Assembly: GCA_017524445.1 (NCBI GenBank)
Contig: JAFXVP010000008.1
Location: forward strand, 1 to 64,000
Origin: Clostridia bacterium
Lineage (GTDB): Bacteria > Bacillota > Clostridia > Christensenellales > CAG-138
Direction of reading: 5' to 3'
Length of the DNA: 64,000 nt
Part shown: in pieces, positions 25,874 to 35,312 of the stretch
How positions within the stretch are numbered: the first letter of the stretch is position 1
Layout: the number at the start of each line of letters is the position of its first letter
The notes under the pieces: model-generated
What the model saw: the letters and a program-made list of their open reading frames with translations, nothing else
The model's database searches: none
What the model was told of the DNA's origin: nothing
Made by a program: the position numbers and the translations under genes

Positions 25874-27547
25874 TTAGTTTCCCGCCGATGTGAGAAGCCG
25901 CTTTGCATGCTCCATGGCAGCTTCGTCATGTTCGTCGCTGCCCATGATCCGCGCGATCTCCTTCGGGCGTTCGGCAGCTGTCAATCTTCGCGTGACGCTG
26001 TGCGTCTTTTCCTCGTCGGAATACTTATACGCGACGTACTGCGCGTCGGCATATGCGGCGATCTGCGGAAGATGCGTGACGCAAAGCACCTGATGCTTCT
26101 GTCCGAGCGCGCGCATCTTCTCCGCGACGGCATTGGCGACCATGCCCGAAATGCCCGTGTCGATCTCGTCGAAAATCAGTGTTTCGATCCGGTCTGCGTC
26201 CGACAGCGCCGCTTTCATGGCGAGCATGATGCGCGACATTTCGCCGCCGCTCGCGACCTTGATAAGCGGCTTGACCGGCTCACCGCGGTTTGCGGAAAGC
26301 AGAAACGCCGCGGAATCGACGCCGGTTTCCGAAAGCTGTTCCTTCGGGATCTTCGTAAATTCCGTCTCCATCGCGGCATGCGGCATGCCCATGCCGTTCA
26401 GCTCCGCGATCGTTTCCCGCATCAGCTTTTGCGCGGCGGCTTTGCGTCGTTCGGACAGCTGCTCTGCAAGCGTACCGAACGTATCGACAGCGGTGCGGTA
26501 TGCCTTTTCCAGCGCTTCGATTTGATTGTCGCCGTCGTTCAAAACCCTATACTCGTTTTCGATTTGTTCACGAAACGCAAGGATCTCCGTTATCGTTGCG
26601 CCGTATTTGCGCTTCAGGTTCTGCAGCGCAGCGAGACGGCTTTCCGTCTGTTCTAAAAGCTCCGGATCGAAGCGGAACGCGTCTCGTCCGTCGCGCAGCT
26701 CATATGCGACGTCTTCGAGGGAATAATACGATTCGTCGGTCCGTTCGGACAGCTTCCGGTAGGATTCGTCGTATTCGCCGATCCGTGTCAGAGCGTTTCG
26801 CGCGTCGGTCAGCGTCGACAGTGCGCCGCCTTCGGCAAACAATGCGTCATAAGCGGCATTCAGACCTTCCACGATCGTTTCCGCGTTGCGCATGCGCAGG
26901 CGGTCGGCTTCGAGTTGCTCTTCCTCGCCTTCGACCGGTGACACCGCATCGATCTCCTTCATCTGGAAGCGGATCACATCGATGCGGCGTTCGCGCTCCC
27001 TGAGCCCGTTTTTCAGGATCTCGAGATCGCGCTGCGTTTTCAGCGCCGCCTGTCTCGCTTCCTCCATGCGGGTCTTCAAACCGTCGGAGTCGCTCTTTGC
27101 GTAGGCGTCGATCAGCTGCAAATGCGTTTCCGGATTCAGCAGCGACTGATGCGCATGCTGTCCGTGCAGGTCGACCAAAAGATCGCCGATCGCCTTCAAT
27201 TCCGCCGTTCCGATCAATACGCCGTTGACGCGGCAAACATTTCGCCCGCTTGCGGAAAGCTCACGATACAGAACGAGCTCGTCCCCGTTGTCCACCTGCT
27301 GCTTTTGCAGATATCCGCGAACCGGGGAGTCTGCGGACAGCAGGAACGTCGCTTCGACGGACGCCTTGTCAGCGCCCGTGCGGATGCTTTCGCGGCTTGC
27401 GCGTTCGCCGAGCACAAAGCTGACCGATTCGATCAGGATCGACTTACCCGCGCCTGTTTCGCCGGTCAATACAGAAAAGCCCGCATCGAAAGCAATGTCG
27501 GACTTATCTATCAAAGCAATATTCGAAACTTGTAAACGAGTGAGCAC
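25874..27547 (-). CDS. recN: DNA repair protein RecN
   Basis: RecN is an SMC-like ATPase acting early in double-strand-break repair. The 557-residue product has Walker A GETGAGKSI near the N-terminus, a long central coiled coil, the signature VASGGEMSRIMLA, and Walker B TLIFDEIDTGISG. The start is a GTG at 27547, with GGAGG 5 bases upstream, 11 bases after the argR stop. The open frame extends further upstream, but that part overlaps argR. The argR-recN order is conserved in Bacillota. Confidence 0.96.
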   Translation of the reverse strand: MLTRLQVSNIALIDKSDIAFDAGFSVLTGETGAGKSILIESVSFVLGERASRESIRTGADKASVEATFLLSADSPVRGYLQKQQVDNGDELVLYRELSASGRNVCRVNGVLIGTAELKAIGDLLVDLHGQHAHQSLLNPETHLQLIDAYAKSDSDGLKTRMEEARQAALKTQRDLEILKNGLRERERRIDVIRFQMKEIDAVSPVEGEEEQLEADRLRMRNAETIVEGLNAAYDALFAEGGALSTLTDARNALTRIGEYDESYRKLSERTDESYYSLEDVAYELRDGRDAFRFDPELLEQTESRLAALQNLKRKYGATITEILAFREQIENEYRVLNDGDNQIEALEKAYRTAVDTFGTLAEQLSERRKAAAQKLMRETIAELNGMGMPHAAMETEFTKIPKEQLSETGVDSAAFLLSANRGEPVKPLIKVASGGEMSRIMLAMKAALSDADRIETLIFDEIDTGISGMVANAVAEKMRALGQKHQVLCVTHLPQIAAYADAQYVAYKYSDEEKTHSVTRRLTAAERPKEIARIMGSDEHDEAAMEHAKRLLTSAGN

Positions 27548-27558
27548 AATGCCCTCCG

Positions 27559-28008
27559 TTATTTCATCATTTTCTGGAACTTCTTGATGATGTCGGTTAC
27601 GCTCTTGCCCTCGCGAACCGCGACGAACACGGTATTGTCGCCCGCGATGGAACCCGCGATCTCCGGCCATTTCATGGAGTCGATCGCTTCCGCAGCCACA
27701 GCGGCGCTGCCCGCCATCGTCTTGATAACGATCAGATTGCCGGCGGACGTGATGGAAACGACGCAGTTTCCGAACAGGCGGATAAAGCGTTCCTGCAAAT
27801 CGGATTCCGCTTTCTCCACCGTCGCATATTTATACTTACCCTCGCCTGTCAGGACCTTGATCAGACGAAGCTCCTTGATATCACGCGAAACGGTTGCCTG
27901 CGTCACGTTAAAGCCCTGTGCGGAAAGCAGCGTGGCAAGCTCCTCCTGTGTTTCGATGTTTTCGGCAGCGATCAGCTTCAGGATCATTGCGTGTCTTTTC
28001 GGTTTCAT
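27559..28008 (-). CDS. argR: Arginine repressor
   Basis: The 149-residue protein has an N-terminal winged helix with VTQATVSRDIKELRLIKV (the ArgR DNA-recognition segment). Its C-terminal hexamerisation/arginine-binding domain carries TMAGSAAVAAEAID and GSIAGDNTVFVAV, in which the GDNT-type motif binds arginine. It should control arginine synthesis or catabolism genes, none of which lie in this window. It also acts here as a link of the conserved nadK-argR-recN run. Confidence 0.97.
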   Translation of the reverse strand: MKPKRHAMILKLIAAENIETQEELATLLSAQGFNVTQATVSRDIKELRLIKVLTGEGKYKYATVEKAESDLQERFIRLFGNCVVSITSAGNLIVIKTMAGSAAVAAEAIDSMKWPEIAGSIAGDNTVFVAVREGKSVTDIIKKFQKMMK

Positions 28009-28024
28009 TACTCCATACCTCAGT

Positions 28025-28810
28025 TTAATTCAGTTTTTCCGATATCAGTCGGAACAGGTTGCGATCGCGGAACGTCATCAGTTTCGTGACCTGCGTCGAG
28101 CGTGTGACCGTGATGCGGTCGTTTCGCGATACGGCACGAAATCGGTCTCCGTCGGCTGCAAGCACCCCTTTTCCGTCCATAGTGACCTCGACGGTCGACC
28201 CCATCGAGCAGACCACCGGACGAAAATGCAGCGTATGCGCGCAGATCGGCGTCACGACCATCGTTTCGAGACCGTCCGCGACGATCGGTCCGCCCGCGGA
28301 CAGCGAGTAACCGGTCGCGCCGGTCGATGTCGCGACGATCAGTCCGTCCCCGAACAGATCTCCGACTGCCTGGTCGTTGATCTCAAGCGAGATGTTCATC
28401 ACGCCCGAGAACGAGTGCTTGTAGATCAGCAGGTCGTTGAAGCAGTCGCGAAGGTGCTCTCCGTTCACGCTGACGGCAAGCATGGCACGTTCACGGATCG
28501 TGTATGCGCCTTCCTTCAGCATTTGCAGCGCTTCCGGAAAGCTCTCCTCTGTCCATTCGGTCAGAAATCCGACCCGTCCGCAATTCACGCCGAACAGCGG
28601 AACGTGATCGCGGCAGGCGATCTGCGACGTTCGGATAAAGTTCCCGTCCCCGCCGACCGCAACGATCGCTGTGTCGTTTTCCGACGTCGGGATCCTGTTC
28701 TCGTGAAGAAGCGAGCAGGAGAAGCCGTTCGCTTCGGCAACGTCCATCAGCCGACGGCAAGCGGACGCAAGCGATGCTTTTCCGGTATGCACCGCAAAAA
28801 CAAGGTGCAT
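28025..28810 (-). CDS. nadK: NAD kinase
   Basis: NadK phosphorylates NAD to NADP. The 261-residue protein has the nucleotide motif VAVGGDGNFIRT (the common GGDGT reads GGDGN), the CGRVGFL segment, NDLLIYK in place of the usual NE motif, and the strongly conserved DGLIVATSTGATGYSLSAGGP. GTGGAGG precedes the ATG. In Bacillus this conserved chromosome segment reads dxs-yqxC-argR; here nadK sits between tlyA and argR, as is usual in Clostridia. Confidence 0.94.
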   Translation of the reverse strand: MHLVFAVHTGKASLASACRRLMDVAEANGFSCSLLHENRIPTSENDTAIVAVGGDGNFIRTSQIACRDHVPLFGVNCGRVGFLTEWTEESFPEALQMLKEGAYTIRERAMLAVSVNGEHLRDCFNDLLIYKHSFSGVMNISLEINDQAVGDLFGDGLIVATSTGATGYSLSAGGPIVADGLETMVVTPICAHTLHFRPVVCSMGSTVEVTMDGKGVLAADGDRFRAVSRNDRITVTRSTQVTKLMTFRDRNLFRLISEKLN

Positions 28811-28890
28811 AACGCAACCTCCACTTGTGAATATTACGAACTAATTATACAATCGAACCTTGAAAATGGCAAGGAAATTATGAATAAACT

Positions 28891-29712
28891 TTAACGATTT
28901 TTGCCCAGTAAATGGGCATTTTTGACAATTTCAGGGATGGTTTCCGAGATTTTATGCAAAGATGCGTCGTTTTTGGTACCGCTTTTACGCATGTATAAAA
29001 GGAATTCGATATTGCCTTTCGGGCCCGTAATGGGCGAAAACGAGAGGCCTGATACCTCGAATCCGGTTTGATCCGCAAACGTCAGCATTTCGGAAATGAC
29101 ACGTTCATGCACGGAGGCGTCGCGAACAACGCCGTTTTTCCCGATCTCGGAACGCCCGGCTTCGAACTGCGGTTTGATCAGCGCAACGACCTCGCCCTCC
29201 TCCGCCATGCTCAGGTACAGCGGCGGGAGTATCAGCCGAAGTGAAATAAATGAAACGTCAATGGAGGCAAAGGTGACAGGCTCCGAAAACCAATCCGGCG
29301 TCATGAATCGCGCGTTGGTGCGTTCCAGCACCGTCACGCGCGGATCGTTTCTTAACGACCAATCCAGCTGTCCGTAGCCCACGTCGATGGAATAAACGTG
29401 TTTTGCGCCGTTTTGCAGCATCACGTCCGTAAACCCGCCGGTCGAAGCGCCGATATCGGCGCAAACACGATCGTGAAGATCGATCGGAAACGTTTTGACG
29501 GCTTTATCAAGCTTCAATCCGCCGCGGCTCACAAATGGGATCGCGTCCTCAACCACCGTGACCTCTGCGTCGGAAGTGATCTCCTGCCCCGCCTTTTCGG
29601 CGCACACGCCGTTCACACGGACCTCGCCCGCAAGAATCAGCGCTCTAGCCTTCTCCCGCGAAGGACAAAGCCCGCGCGTGACCATTTCCACGTCCAGACG
29701 TACTTTTGTCAT
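28891..29712 (-). CDS. tlyA: TlyA/YqxC-family rRNA methyltransferase-like protein
   Basis: The 273-residue protein has an N-terminal S4 domain (MTKVRLDVEMVTRGLCPSRE...) and an FtsJ-like methyltransferase fold with CADIGASTGGFTDV, IDVGYGQLDW and ASIDVSFISL. TlyA of mycobacteria 2'-O-methylates rRNA. The Bacillota homologues are often called hemolysin-like by old annotation. The ATG at 29712 overlaps the dxs stop as ATGA, which decides against an upstream in-frame ATG. Confidence 0.92.
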   Translation of the reverse strand: MTKVRLDVEMVTRGLCPSREKARALILAGEVRVNGVCAEKAGQEITSDAEVTVVEDAIPFVSRGGLKLDKAVKTFPIDLHDRVCADIGASTGGFTDVMLQNGAKHVYSIDVGYGQLDWSLRNDPRVTVLERTNARFMTPDWFSEPVTFASIDVSFISLRLILPPLYLSMAEEGEVVALIKPQFEAGRSEIGKNGVVRDASVHERVISEMLTFADQTGFEVSGLSFSPITGPKGNIEFLLYMRKSGTKNDASLHKISETIPEIVKNAHLLGKNR

Positions 29713-31538
29713 GCTTCCTCCGTCAATGTCTTCAACTCTTCCGTGACTGATTCCTCCGTCAGCCCGTACCACTCACGCTGGCGTGATACGGACGCGTGCG
29801 TAATGGGTTCAGCCGGCAGCGCGATCGAACGCACGCGGCACGGATTGGCGGCAAGCGCAAGCTTTGCGCCGAGCGATACGGTGTTTTCCTCCAGAACGAG
29901 AAGCCGCGTATCGTTGTCCCGAAAATACCGGATCAGTTCCTGATCGATCGGCTGCAAAAACCGTGCATTGACCAGTCCGGTCCCGTTCTTCTTTGCGATC
30001 CAATGCGCAAGCGGCAGCAGCGTGCCATGCGCGACGATGACCGTCTTCTGCATCGGCTCGACGATCTCCCATTGTCCGAAAACCGGATTTGTTTTCATCG
30101 GAACGTCCGGAAGCGAACCGCGCGGGTAGCGGACGACGCTCGGCTCCTTTCGGGATACCGCCATCTCAAGCATGGCGACCATTTCGCTCTGCGAGGACGG
30201 CGAATACACGACGAGATTCGGCATCACGGAGAGAAAGGCGGGATCGAATATGCCCTGATGCGTCTCGCCGTCGGCGCCGACGAGTCCGGCGCGATCGACC
30301 GCGATCACGACCGGAAGATTCTGCAGACAGACGTCGTGTAAAAGGGAATCGAATCCCCGCTGCAAAAACGACGAATACAGTGCGACGACCGGCCGCATAC
30401 CGCCGCGCGCAAGCCCTGCCGCCATCGTGACGGCATGCGCTTCCGCGATCCCGACGTCAAAGAACCGTTTCGGATACGTTTCGGCAAATTGTGTAAGCCC
30501 TGTCCCGCTCGGCATAGCCGCGGTGATCGCGATCAGTTTTTCGTTGTCCTTTGCAAGCCGCAACATCGTCTCTCCGAAAATCTCGGAGCACGTCTTCTGC
30601 CGCTCCGGGCTGACCTTGCCGGTCATGACCTCGAACGGTGCGATGCCGTGGAACTTTTCGGGGTTATCGACCGCAAACGGATATCCCTTTCCCTTCGTGG
30701 TGATCGCGTGCAGAATCATCGGTTTTTTCAGTTCCCTGCATCGACGCAGGTATTTGACGACCTTGCGCACGTTATGCCCGTCGATCGGACCGAGATACAG
30801 GATCCCGAACTCCTCAAACGGAAGATTCGGCGCAAGGAACCGCTTGGCACGGTTTTTGAACTGCTCCATATGGCGGCTCAGATATTTTCCGAATTGGCTC
30901 GTTTCGAGCACGCCGGTCAGAGAGCGTTTGAATGCGTTGTAGCTGCGATTGGTACGCATCGACGTCAGCGAGTTCTTGAGTCCGCCGACGTTTTTGGAGA
31001 TCGACATCTGGTTGTCGTTCAGAATGATGAGAAGCGGAAGCTTGTCCTGTCCGGCGTCATTGAGCGCTTCGAAGGACAGACCGCCCGTCATCGCGCCGTC
31101 TCCGACGAGCGCGACCGCCATATGCGGGTCGCCGTTCAGCCGCATCGCGCGGGCGAGCCCGAGCGCCGCGGAGATCGCCGTGCTTGCGTGACCGGTATTG
31201 AACACATCGTGCTCGCTTTCGGAAAACTTCGGAAAGCCCGAAATGCCGTTCTCCTGCCGCAGCGTATCGAACGCATTCTTTCTGCCCGTGAGGATCTTAT
31301 GCGCGTACGCCTGATGCCCGACGTCGAAAATCAGCTTATCGTCCGGGCTGTCAAAAACGTAATGCATCGCAACGATCAGATCGACCGCGCCGAGACTGGA
31401 AGCAAGGTGCCCGCCCGTTTTGGACACGTGCTCGATCAAAAAAGCGCGTATTTCATCACAAAGCGCGGGAAGCTGCTTTTCATCCAGCGCTTTCAGATCT
31501 TTGATTCCGTTGATGGTATCCAGGATCGGATAGCTCAT
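29709..31538 (-). CDS. dxs: 1-deoxy-D-xylulose-5-phosphate synthase
   Basis: Dxs joins pyruvate and glyceraldehyde-3-phosphate with thiamine diphosphate, the first step of the MEP isoprenoid pathway. The 609-residue protein shows the N-terminal HLASSLGAVDL, the ThDP motif region VALVGDGAMTGG...LNDNQMSIS, DGHN, and the transketolase pyrimidine domain with DVGIAEAHAVTMAAGLA. It is at the short end of the family, which is usually about 620-640 residues. It lies 1 base after ispA and overlaps tlyA. Confidence 0.96.
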   Translation of the reverse strand: MSYPILDTINGIKDLKALDEKQLPALCDEIRAFLIEHVSKTGGHLASSLGAVDLIVAMHYVFDSPDDKLIFDVGHQAYAHKILTGRKNAFDTLRQENGISGFPKFSESEHDVFNTGHASTAISAALGLARAMRLNGDPHMAVALVGDGAMTGGLSFEALNDAGQDKLPLLIILNDNQMSISKNVGGLKNSLTSMRTNRSYNAFKRSLTGVLETSQFGKYLSRHMEQFKNRAKRFLAPNLPFEEFGILYLGPIDGHNVRKVVKYLRRCRELKKPMILHAITTKGKGYPFAVDNPEKFHGIAPFEVMTGKVSPERQKTCSEIFGETMLRLAKDNEKLIAITAAMPSGTGLTQFAETYPKRFFDVGIAEAHAVTMAAGLARGGMRPVVALYSSFLQRGFDSLLHDVCLQNLPVVIAVDRAGLVGADGETHQGIFDPAFLSVMPNLVVYSPSSQSEMVAMLEMAVSRKEPSVVRYPRGSLPDVPMKTNPVFGQWEIVEPMQKTVIVAHGTLLPLAHWIAKKNGTGLVNARFLQPIDQELIRYFRDNDTRLLVLEENTVSLGAKLALAANPCRVRSIALPAEPITHASVSRQREWYGLTEESVTEELKTLTEEA

Positions 31539-31539
31539 A

Positions 31540-32334
31540 TCAGTTTGTTCTGCTCCGTAATGATTGTATCAGTTTTCGAAGCGTCTCCGCCGCATCTCCG
31601 GTAAACGGCGCAAGGATCGCTTTTGCCCGATCATATTCCGCTTCGATTCGTTTCTTCGTCTCGTCAATTCCGTAGAACGTCACGTAGGTCAGTTTATCTT
31701 CCGAACGATCCTTCTCTTCGTCCAGAACGTCGTCTGTCATCTGGAACAGCAGCCCCAGACTGTCCCCGAACGCCCGCATCGCTTCCGCCTGACCGGGATC
31801 GGAAAGATACGCGCCTGCCGTACATGCCGCGCGGAACAGCGCGCCGGTCTTGTTCAGATGGATCCGATCGAGTGCTTCCGCGCTGCGTTCCCGAAGATTC
31901 AGGTCGTCGCTCTGTCCGCTGACCATGGCGTACGCGCCTTCGAAGATCGCGCGTTTTGCGTCGTCATATCCGTTCTGTGAAAGCAGTACAAGTCCTGCCT
32001 TTGTCAGAAGCCCGTCGCCGGCAAGGATCGCGTTGCCTTCACCGAAGCGCACATGGTTGCTCGGTTTACCGCGTCGCGTCGCGTTGTCGTCCATCGCGGG
32101 CAGATCGTCATGGATCAGCGAATAGCAATGGATCATTTCCAGCGCGCACGCAAACGGCATTGCGCACTCTTCGTCTCCGCCGAACATTGCGGTTACAAGC
32201 AGCAAAAGCCGCGAACGGATGCGTTTTCCGCCGTCCAGAAGTCCGTACGCCATGCTCTCGTTCAGCAGCGGAGCGGAATCGTCCTGCTCCATATACATAC
32301 GCAAGGCGGCTTCGATGCGTTCCGTGCGCTCCAT
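31540..32334 (-). CDS. ispA: Farnesyl/geranyl diphosphate synthase
   Basis: The 264-residue all-helical prenyltransferase has the first Asp-rich motif DDLPAMDD and the second DDVLDEEKD, plus the substrate-binding GGKRIRSRL segment. It condenses IPP with allylic diphosphates. Chain length (C10/C15 or longer) is not certain from sequence. It sits between xseB and dxs as in Bacillus. Its ATG overlaps the xseB stop (TGATG). Confidence 0.93.
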   Translation of the reverse strand: MERTERIEAALRMYMEQDDSAPLLNESMAYGLLDGGKRIRSRLLLLVTAMFGGDEECAMPFACALEMIHCYSLIHDDLPAMDDNATRRGKPSNHVRFGEGNAILAGDGLLTKAGLVLLSQNGYDDAKRAIFEGAYAMVSGQSDDLNLRERSAEALDRIHLNKTGALFRAACTAGAYLSDPGQAEAMRAFGDSLGLLFQMTDDVLDEEKDRSEDKLTYVTFYGIDETKKRIEAEYDRAKAILAPFTGDAAETLRKLIQSLRSRTN

Positions 32335-32525
32335 CAGCCATTCTCCTTTTCGGTATCTTTCATCCGATTCTCAAAGGCGTCGAGCATCTGCACGCAGTCG
32401 CGGTACAGCGCTTCTCCTTGCTCATAGAGAGAGATCATCTCCGCCAAAGGCACGTTGCCCGTCTCGAGCTGTGCGACGATCGCTTCCAGGCATGCCTGTT
32501 TTTCTTCAAAGCTTTGTTCTTTCAT
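32334..32525 (-). CDS. xseB: Exodeoxyribonuclease VII small subunit
   Basis: The 63-residue helical protein has the XseB pattern 'FEEKQACLEAIVAQLETGNVPL' continuing into LYEQGEALYRDC, the normal length and composition. It binds the large subunit XseA to form the ssDNA exonuclease. Its ATG overlaps the xseA stop. Confidence 0.93.
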   Translation of the reverse strand: MKEQSFEEKQACLEAIVAQLETGNVPLAEMISLYEQGEALYRDCVQMLDAFENRMKDTEKENG

Positions 32526-33733
32526 ATGGATTCCTTTCCGGTGATCTCCGCCTGCACGGACCCGTCCGCAAACCGAATGGATACCGTGTCCCCTGTCCCG
32601 ATCTGTCGCGTTGTCGTGACGATCGTTCCTTCTTTTCCCGTTATAAGCGCAAAGCCGCGTTCCAGCGTACGCTGCGGATCATAGGCATAGAGCCGTTCTT
32701 TTTCGCGTTCCAGACGATTCCTGTATTGCCCCAGCGCATGATCGCACTGCTGTGCGATCGCCGCGTGCGCCTCGTCCGTCGCCTGTCGCTTCTGTTCCAG
32801 AACGCGATCCATGCGCATTCGCACCGCATCGCCCCACAAAAGCTTCATTCGATCCCGCTTTGCACGGACGCCGTTCTGCTGTGCGTTTCTTAAGCGTCCG
32901 CCGAGCGCGGTAAGCGCGAAATAAAGCGCATCCCTCTCCGGAACGGCAAGCTCTGCTGCCGCCGACGGCGTCGGCGCGCGAAGGTCCGCTACGTAATCGC
33001 TGATCGAAAAATCCGTTTCATGTCCGACCGCCGAGATGACCGGAATCGAACAGGCGTGGATCGCTTCTGCGACCGGCGGCTCGTTGAACGGCCAAAGGTC
33101 CTCCATACTGCCCCCGCCGCGTCCGACGATCAGCACGTCGCAGCGTTGTTCGGCGTCCGCAAGGCTGATCGCTTCCGCGATCTCCTGTGCCGCGCCGGTT
33201 CCCTGCACCGAAGCCGGATACAGAATGACCGGCATCGACGGGAATCTGCGGCCGATCACGGTTTCCACGTCGTGCCTTGCCGCGCCGCCTGCGCTTGTGA
33301 CAAGCCCGACCGCTTTCGGCAGAAACGGGATCGGCTTCTTTGCCGATTCATCGAACCAGCCGAGTACTTTGAGCTGTTCCTTGTATGCCGCAAATGCCGC
33401 ATAGAGCGAGCCGTCGCCCTTTGCGACAAGGCCCGTCGCCATCAGCTGAAAGCGTCCGTCCTTCTGATAGAGCGTGGCGCGTCCCGCAAGGCGCACGTGC
33501 TGTCCGTCCTTCGGAATGAACCGAAGACCCTGTACATTCTGCCGGAACATCACACAGTTGACTGAGGCAAGCTCGTCCTTCAGCGTAAAATACAGATGTC
33601 CCGACGGATGACGCTTCACCCCCTGCAGCTCGCCTTCCACGGCAAGCTCCTTGAGGTTCGGATCAAAGCCGAGCATCAGATCCACGTATTCGGTTAACTC
33701 ATGCACCGTAAAAACAGGCTTTATCGGTTCCAT
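32522..33733 (-). CDS. xseA: Exodeoxyribonuclease VII large subunit
   Basis: The 403-residue protein has an N-terminal OB domain (LKELAVEGELQGVKRHPSGH) and the catalytic core with VGLVTSAGGAARHDV, VGRGGGSMEDLWPFN and VISAVGHETDFSISDYVADLRAPTPSAAAEL. A helical region and small C-terminal domain follow. It degrades single-stranded DNA from both ends with XseB. The start at 33733 has GGAG 6-7 bases upstream and overlaps the preceding gene by 13 bases. Confidence 0.96.
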   Translation of the reverse strand: MEPIKPVFTVHELTEYVDLMLGFDPNLKELAVEGELQGVKRHPSGHLYFTLKDELASVNCVMFRQNVQGLRFIPKDGQHVRLAGRATLYQKDGRFQLMATGLVAKGDGSLYAAFAAYKEQLKVLGWFDESAKKPIPFLPKAVGLVTSAGGAARHDVETVIGRRFPSMPVILYPASVQGTGAAQEIAEAISLADAEQRCDVLIVGRGGGSMEDLWPFNEPPVAEAIHACSIPVISAVGHETDFSISDYVADLRAPTPSAAAELAVPERDALYFALTALGGRLRNAQQNGVRAKRDRMKLLWGDAVRMRMDRVLEQKRQATDEAHAAIAQQCDHALGQYRNRLEREKERLYAYDPQRTLERGFALITGKEGTIVTTTRQIGTGDTVSIRFADGSVQAEITGKESI

Positions 33734-34674
33734 GCCGCGCTCCGATCCGCTCCGATCAACGCAACGCCGACCGCGTTGTCGGAGGACAATTCCGGTTTTC
33801 CGAAATACAGTTTTCCGGAGAACCGTTTTTTCAGCATCATGCGAAGCAGCCCGGATGACGCGACGCCGCCGCATACCAGAACCGGCAGATCGCCGTATAT
33901 CTTCTTTGCGTTTTCAAACAGCTTCACGAGCGTTCGCGCAAGGCAGTCATAAACGCCGTACGCGAGCTCCGCGTCCGGAACGGTATGCAGAAGCCGCTGC
34001 GCCGCGGATTCCGCGCCGGAGAAGGAACACTCCTTCCCCTTCACCGCGCTTGCAAGCTTGACGTCCTTCTGCTCCGCTTGTATTGCAAGCGCTTCGAGAT
34101 GCTTTCCCGCAGGGAACGGCAATCCCAGCGCAACGCCGACGCGATCGACAAACTGCCCGGCGTGCAGATCGTTCGAGCACCCGATCGTTTCGATCCGGTA
34201 CGGCGCATCGCAATGCGGCTCGATGAGCAGCAGATCGGTCGTTCCGCCGCTGATATGCACGGCAAGGAACCGCTCACGATCCAGCAATTCCTCGTTTCCG
34301 TATAAAGCAGCGCGGATATGTCCGCTTTGATGATCTGCTCGGATCAGCGGTACATCAAGCGCTGCCGCGATCGTCTCTGCCTGCCCGAGCCCCGCTAAAA
34401 ACACCGGCATATAGCTGTCCGGTTTTGCAGTCGGCGCGGCGCTTACGGAGATACAGCAAACGCGATCCCTGTCGATCGACGAAAAGAGTTCGACAAGTAT
34501 CGGCGGCAGCTGTCGCACATGCTGAAACAGTCCCTCGGATTGTCTGAGCCCGCGATCTCCAAAAGCTACGGAAAGCATCGTCCCTTTTGAAAAGACGATG
34601 CTCCTTCCATCCGTACATGCGACCGAGGTGGTATAACAGCTCGTGTCGATCCCGATGCTCAGCGATCCCTGCAT
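33721..34674 (-). CDS. TsaD/Kae1-family paralogue in the nusB-xseA interval
   Basis: The 317-residue protein has the ASKHA fold features of TsaD: GIDTSCYTTSVA, the metal pair in DHQSGHI (H-x3-H), HISGGTTDLLLIE, QFVDRVG, SFSGAES, CGGVASSGLLR and SSDNAVGVA. It differs from canonical TsaD in the loop before the metal site and in the D-D-A-x-G-E-A-F-D-K motif (here LHAGQFVDR). It is therefore more likely the Clostridia-specific paralogue (glycoprotease/M22-like) than the tRNA t6A enzyme itself. The start may be the ATG at 34674 or a TTG at 34680 that overlaps the nusB stop. Confidence 0.75.
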   Translation of the reverse strand: MQGSLSIGIDTSCYTTSVACTDGRSIVFSKGTMLSVAFGDRGLRQSEGLFQHVRQLPPILVELFSSIDRDRVCCISVSAAPTAKPDSYMPVFLAGLGQAETIAAALDVPLIRADHQSGHIRAALYGNEELLDRERFLAVHISGGTTDLLLIEPHCDAPYRIETIGCSNDLHAGQFVDRVGVALGLPFPAGKHLEALAIQAEQKDVKLASAVKGKECSFSGAESAAQRLLHTVPDAELAYGVYDCLARTLVKLFENAKKIYGDLPVLVCGGVASSGLLRMMLKKRFSGKLYFGKPELSSDNAVGVALIGADRSAAWNR

Positions 34675-34676
34675 GC

Positions 34677-35075
34677 TCAATGTGCCTTGATCACGGCGCC
34701 GAGAACGCCGTTGACGAATCCCGCGGATTTCTCGCCGCCGAATTCCTTTGCAAGCTCGACCGCCTCGTTGACGGTCGCGCCGACCGGAATGGATCGTTCA
34801 TACAGGATCTCATAGACGGCGATCCGAAGGATCGAAAGGTCGACTTTTGCGATCCGACCGATCGACCAATCCGTCGCGTGTGTTTCGATCTCCGCGTCGA
34901 TCTCCTCCGTATGCGCGCGGACGCCTTCATACAGGCGATCCGAAAACAGCGCGTCCTCCTCCGAAAGCGCGGTGCTATCGGATTGTTCCAACGCGTCCTC
35001 GATCGAATCGACGCCGCCGACTGTTTCGGCATAGAGACGCTTCATGGCGATCTCTCTTGATAACGTATGGTTCAT
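34677..35075 (-). CDS. nusB: Transcription antitermination protein NusB
   Basis: The 132-residue helical protein has the NusB core: LSREIAMKRLYAE at the start, DWSIGRIAKVDLSILRIAVYEI, PVGATVNEAVELAKEFGGEKSAGFVNGVL. It binds boxA RNA with S10 to support rRNA antitermination. Its ATG overlaps the stop of the DUF2273 gene. The asp23-nusB-xseA neighbourhood is conserved, although Bacillus has folD here and this window does not. Confidence 0.95.
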   Translation of the reverse strand: MNHTLSREIAMKRLYAETVGGVDSIEDALEQSDSTALSEEDALFSDRLYEGVRAHTEEIDAEIETHATDWSIGRIAKVDLSILRIAVYEILYERSIPVGATVNEAVELAKEFGGEKSAGFVNGVLGAVIKAH

Positions 35076-35284
35076 ACGCGTTTTCCTCTGAACAGATTGC
35101 GGAAGAAGTCCTTGACCGCATCAAATCCGCCTTTATCGATCATTCGTCCGAAAAAGATCGCGACGGCGATCAGAATGCCGACGAGCAGCGTCCACCAGCC
35201 GATCAGGTAGATCAACAAAACGATGATAAGGGCAATAATACTGAGGATCACTGCCCATTTGTGTTCCTGAATAAACTCTTTCAT
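35072..35284 (-). CDS. DUF2273 small membrane protein
   Basis: The 70-residue protein has two closely spaced membrane helices (about 10-50) followed by a basic tail (FRNLFRGKRV). Size, layout and position next to amaP and an Asp23-family gene match DUF2273, which accompanies alkaline-shock-type envelope proteins. GGAGG lies 12 bases before the ATG at 35284; the frame upstream overlaps amaP. Confidence 0.85.
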   Translation of the reverse strand: MKEFIQEHKWAVILSIIALIIVLLIYLIGWWTLLVGILIAVAIFFGRMIDKGGFDAVKDFFRNLFRGKRV

Positions 35285-35312
35285 ACTTTGATCCAACCTC
35301 CGTCCTGTTCGA

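Noticed and set aside
33721..34674. Annotation of this gene as canonical tsaD
   Set aside because: Key TsaD loops differ and this operon position is known for a paralogue in Clostridia, so only family membership is claimed.
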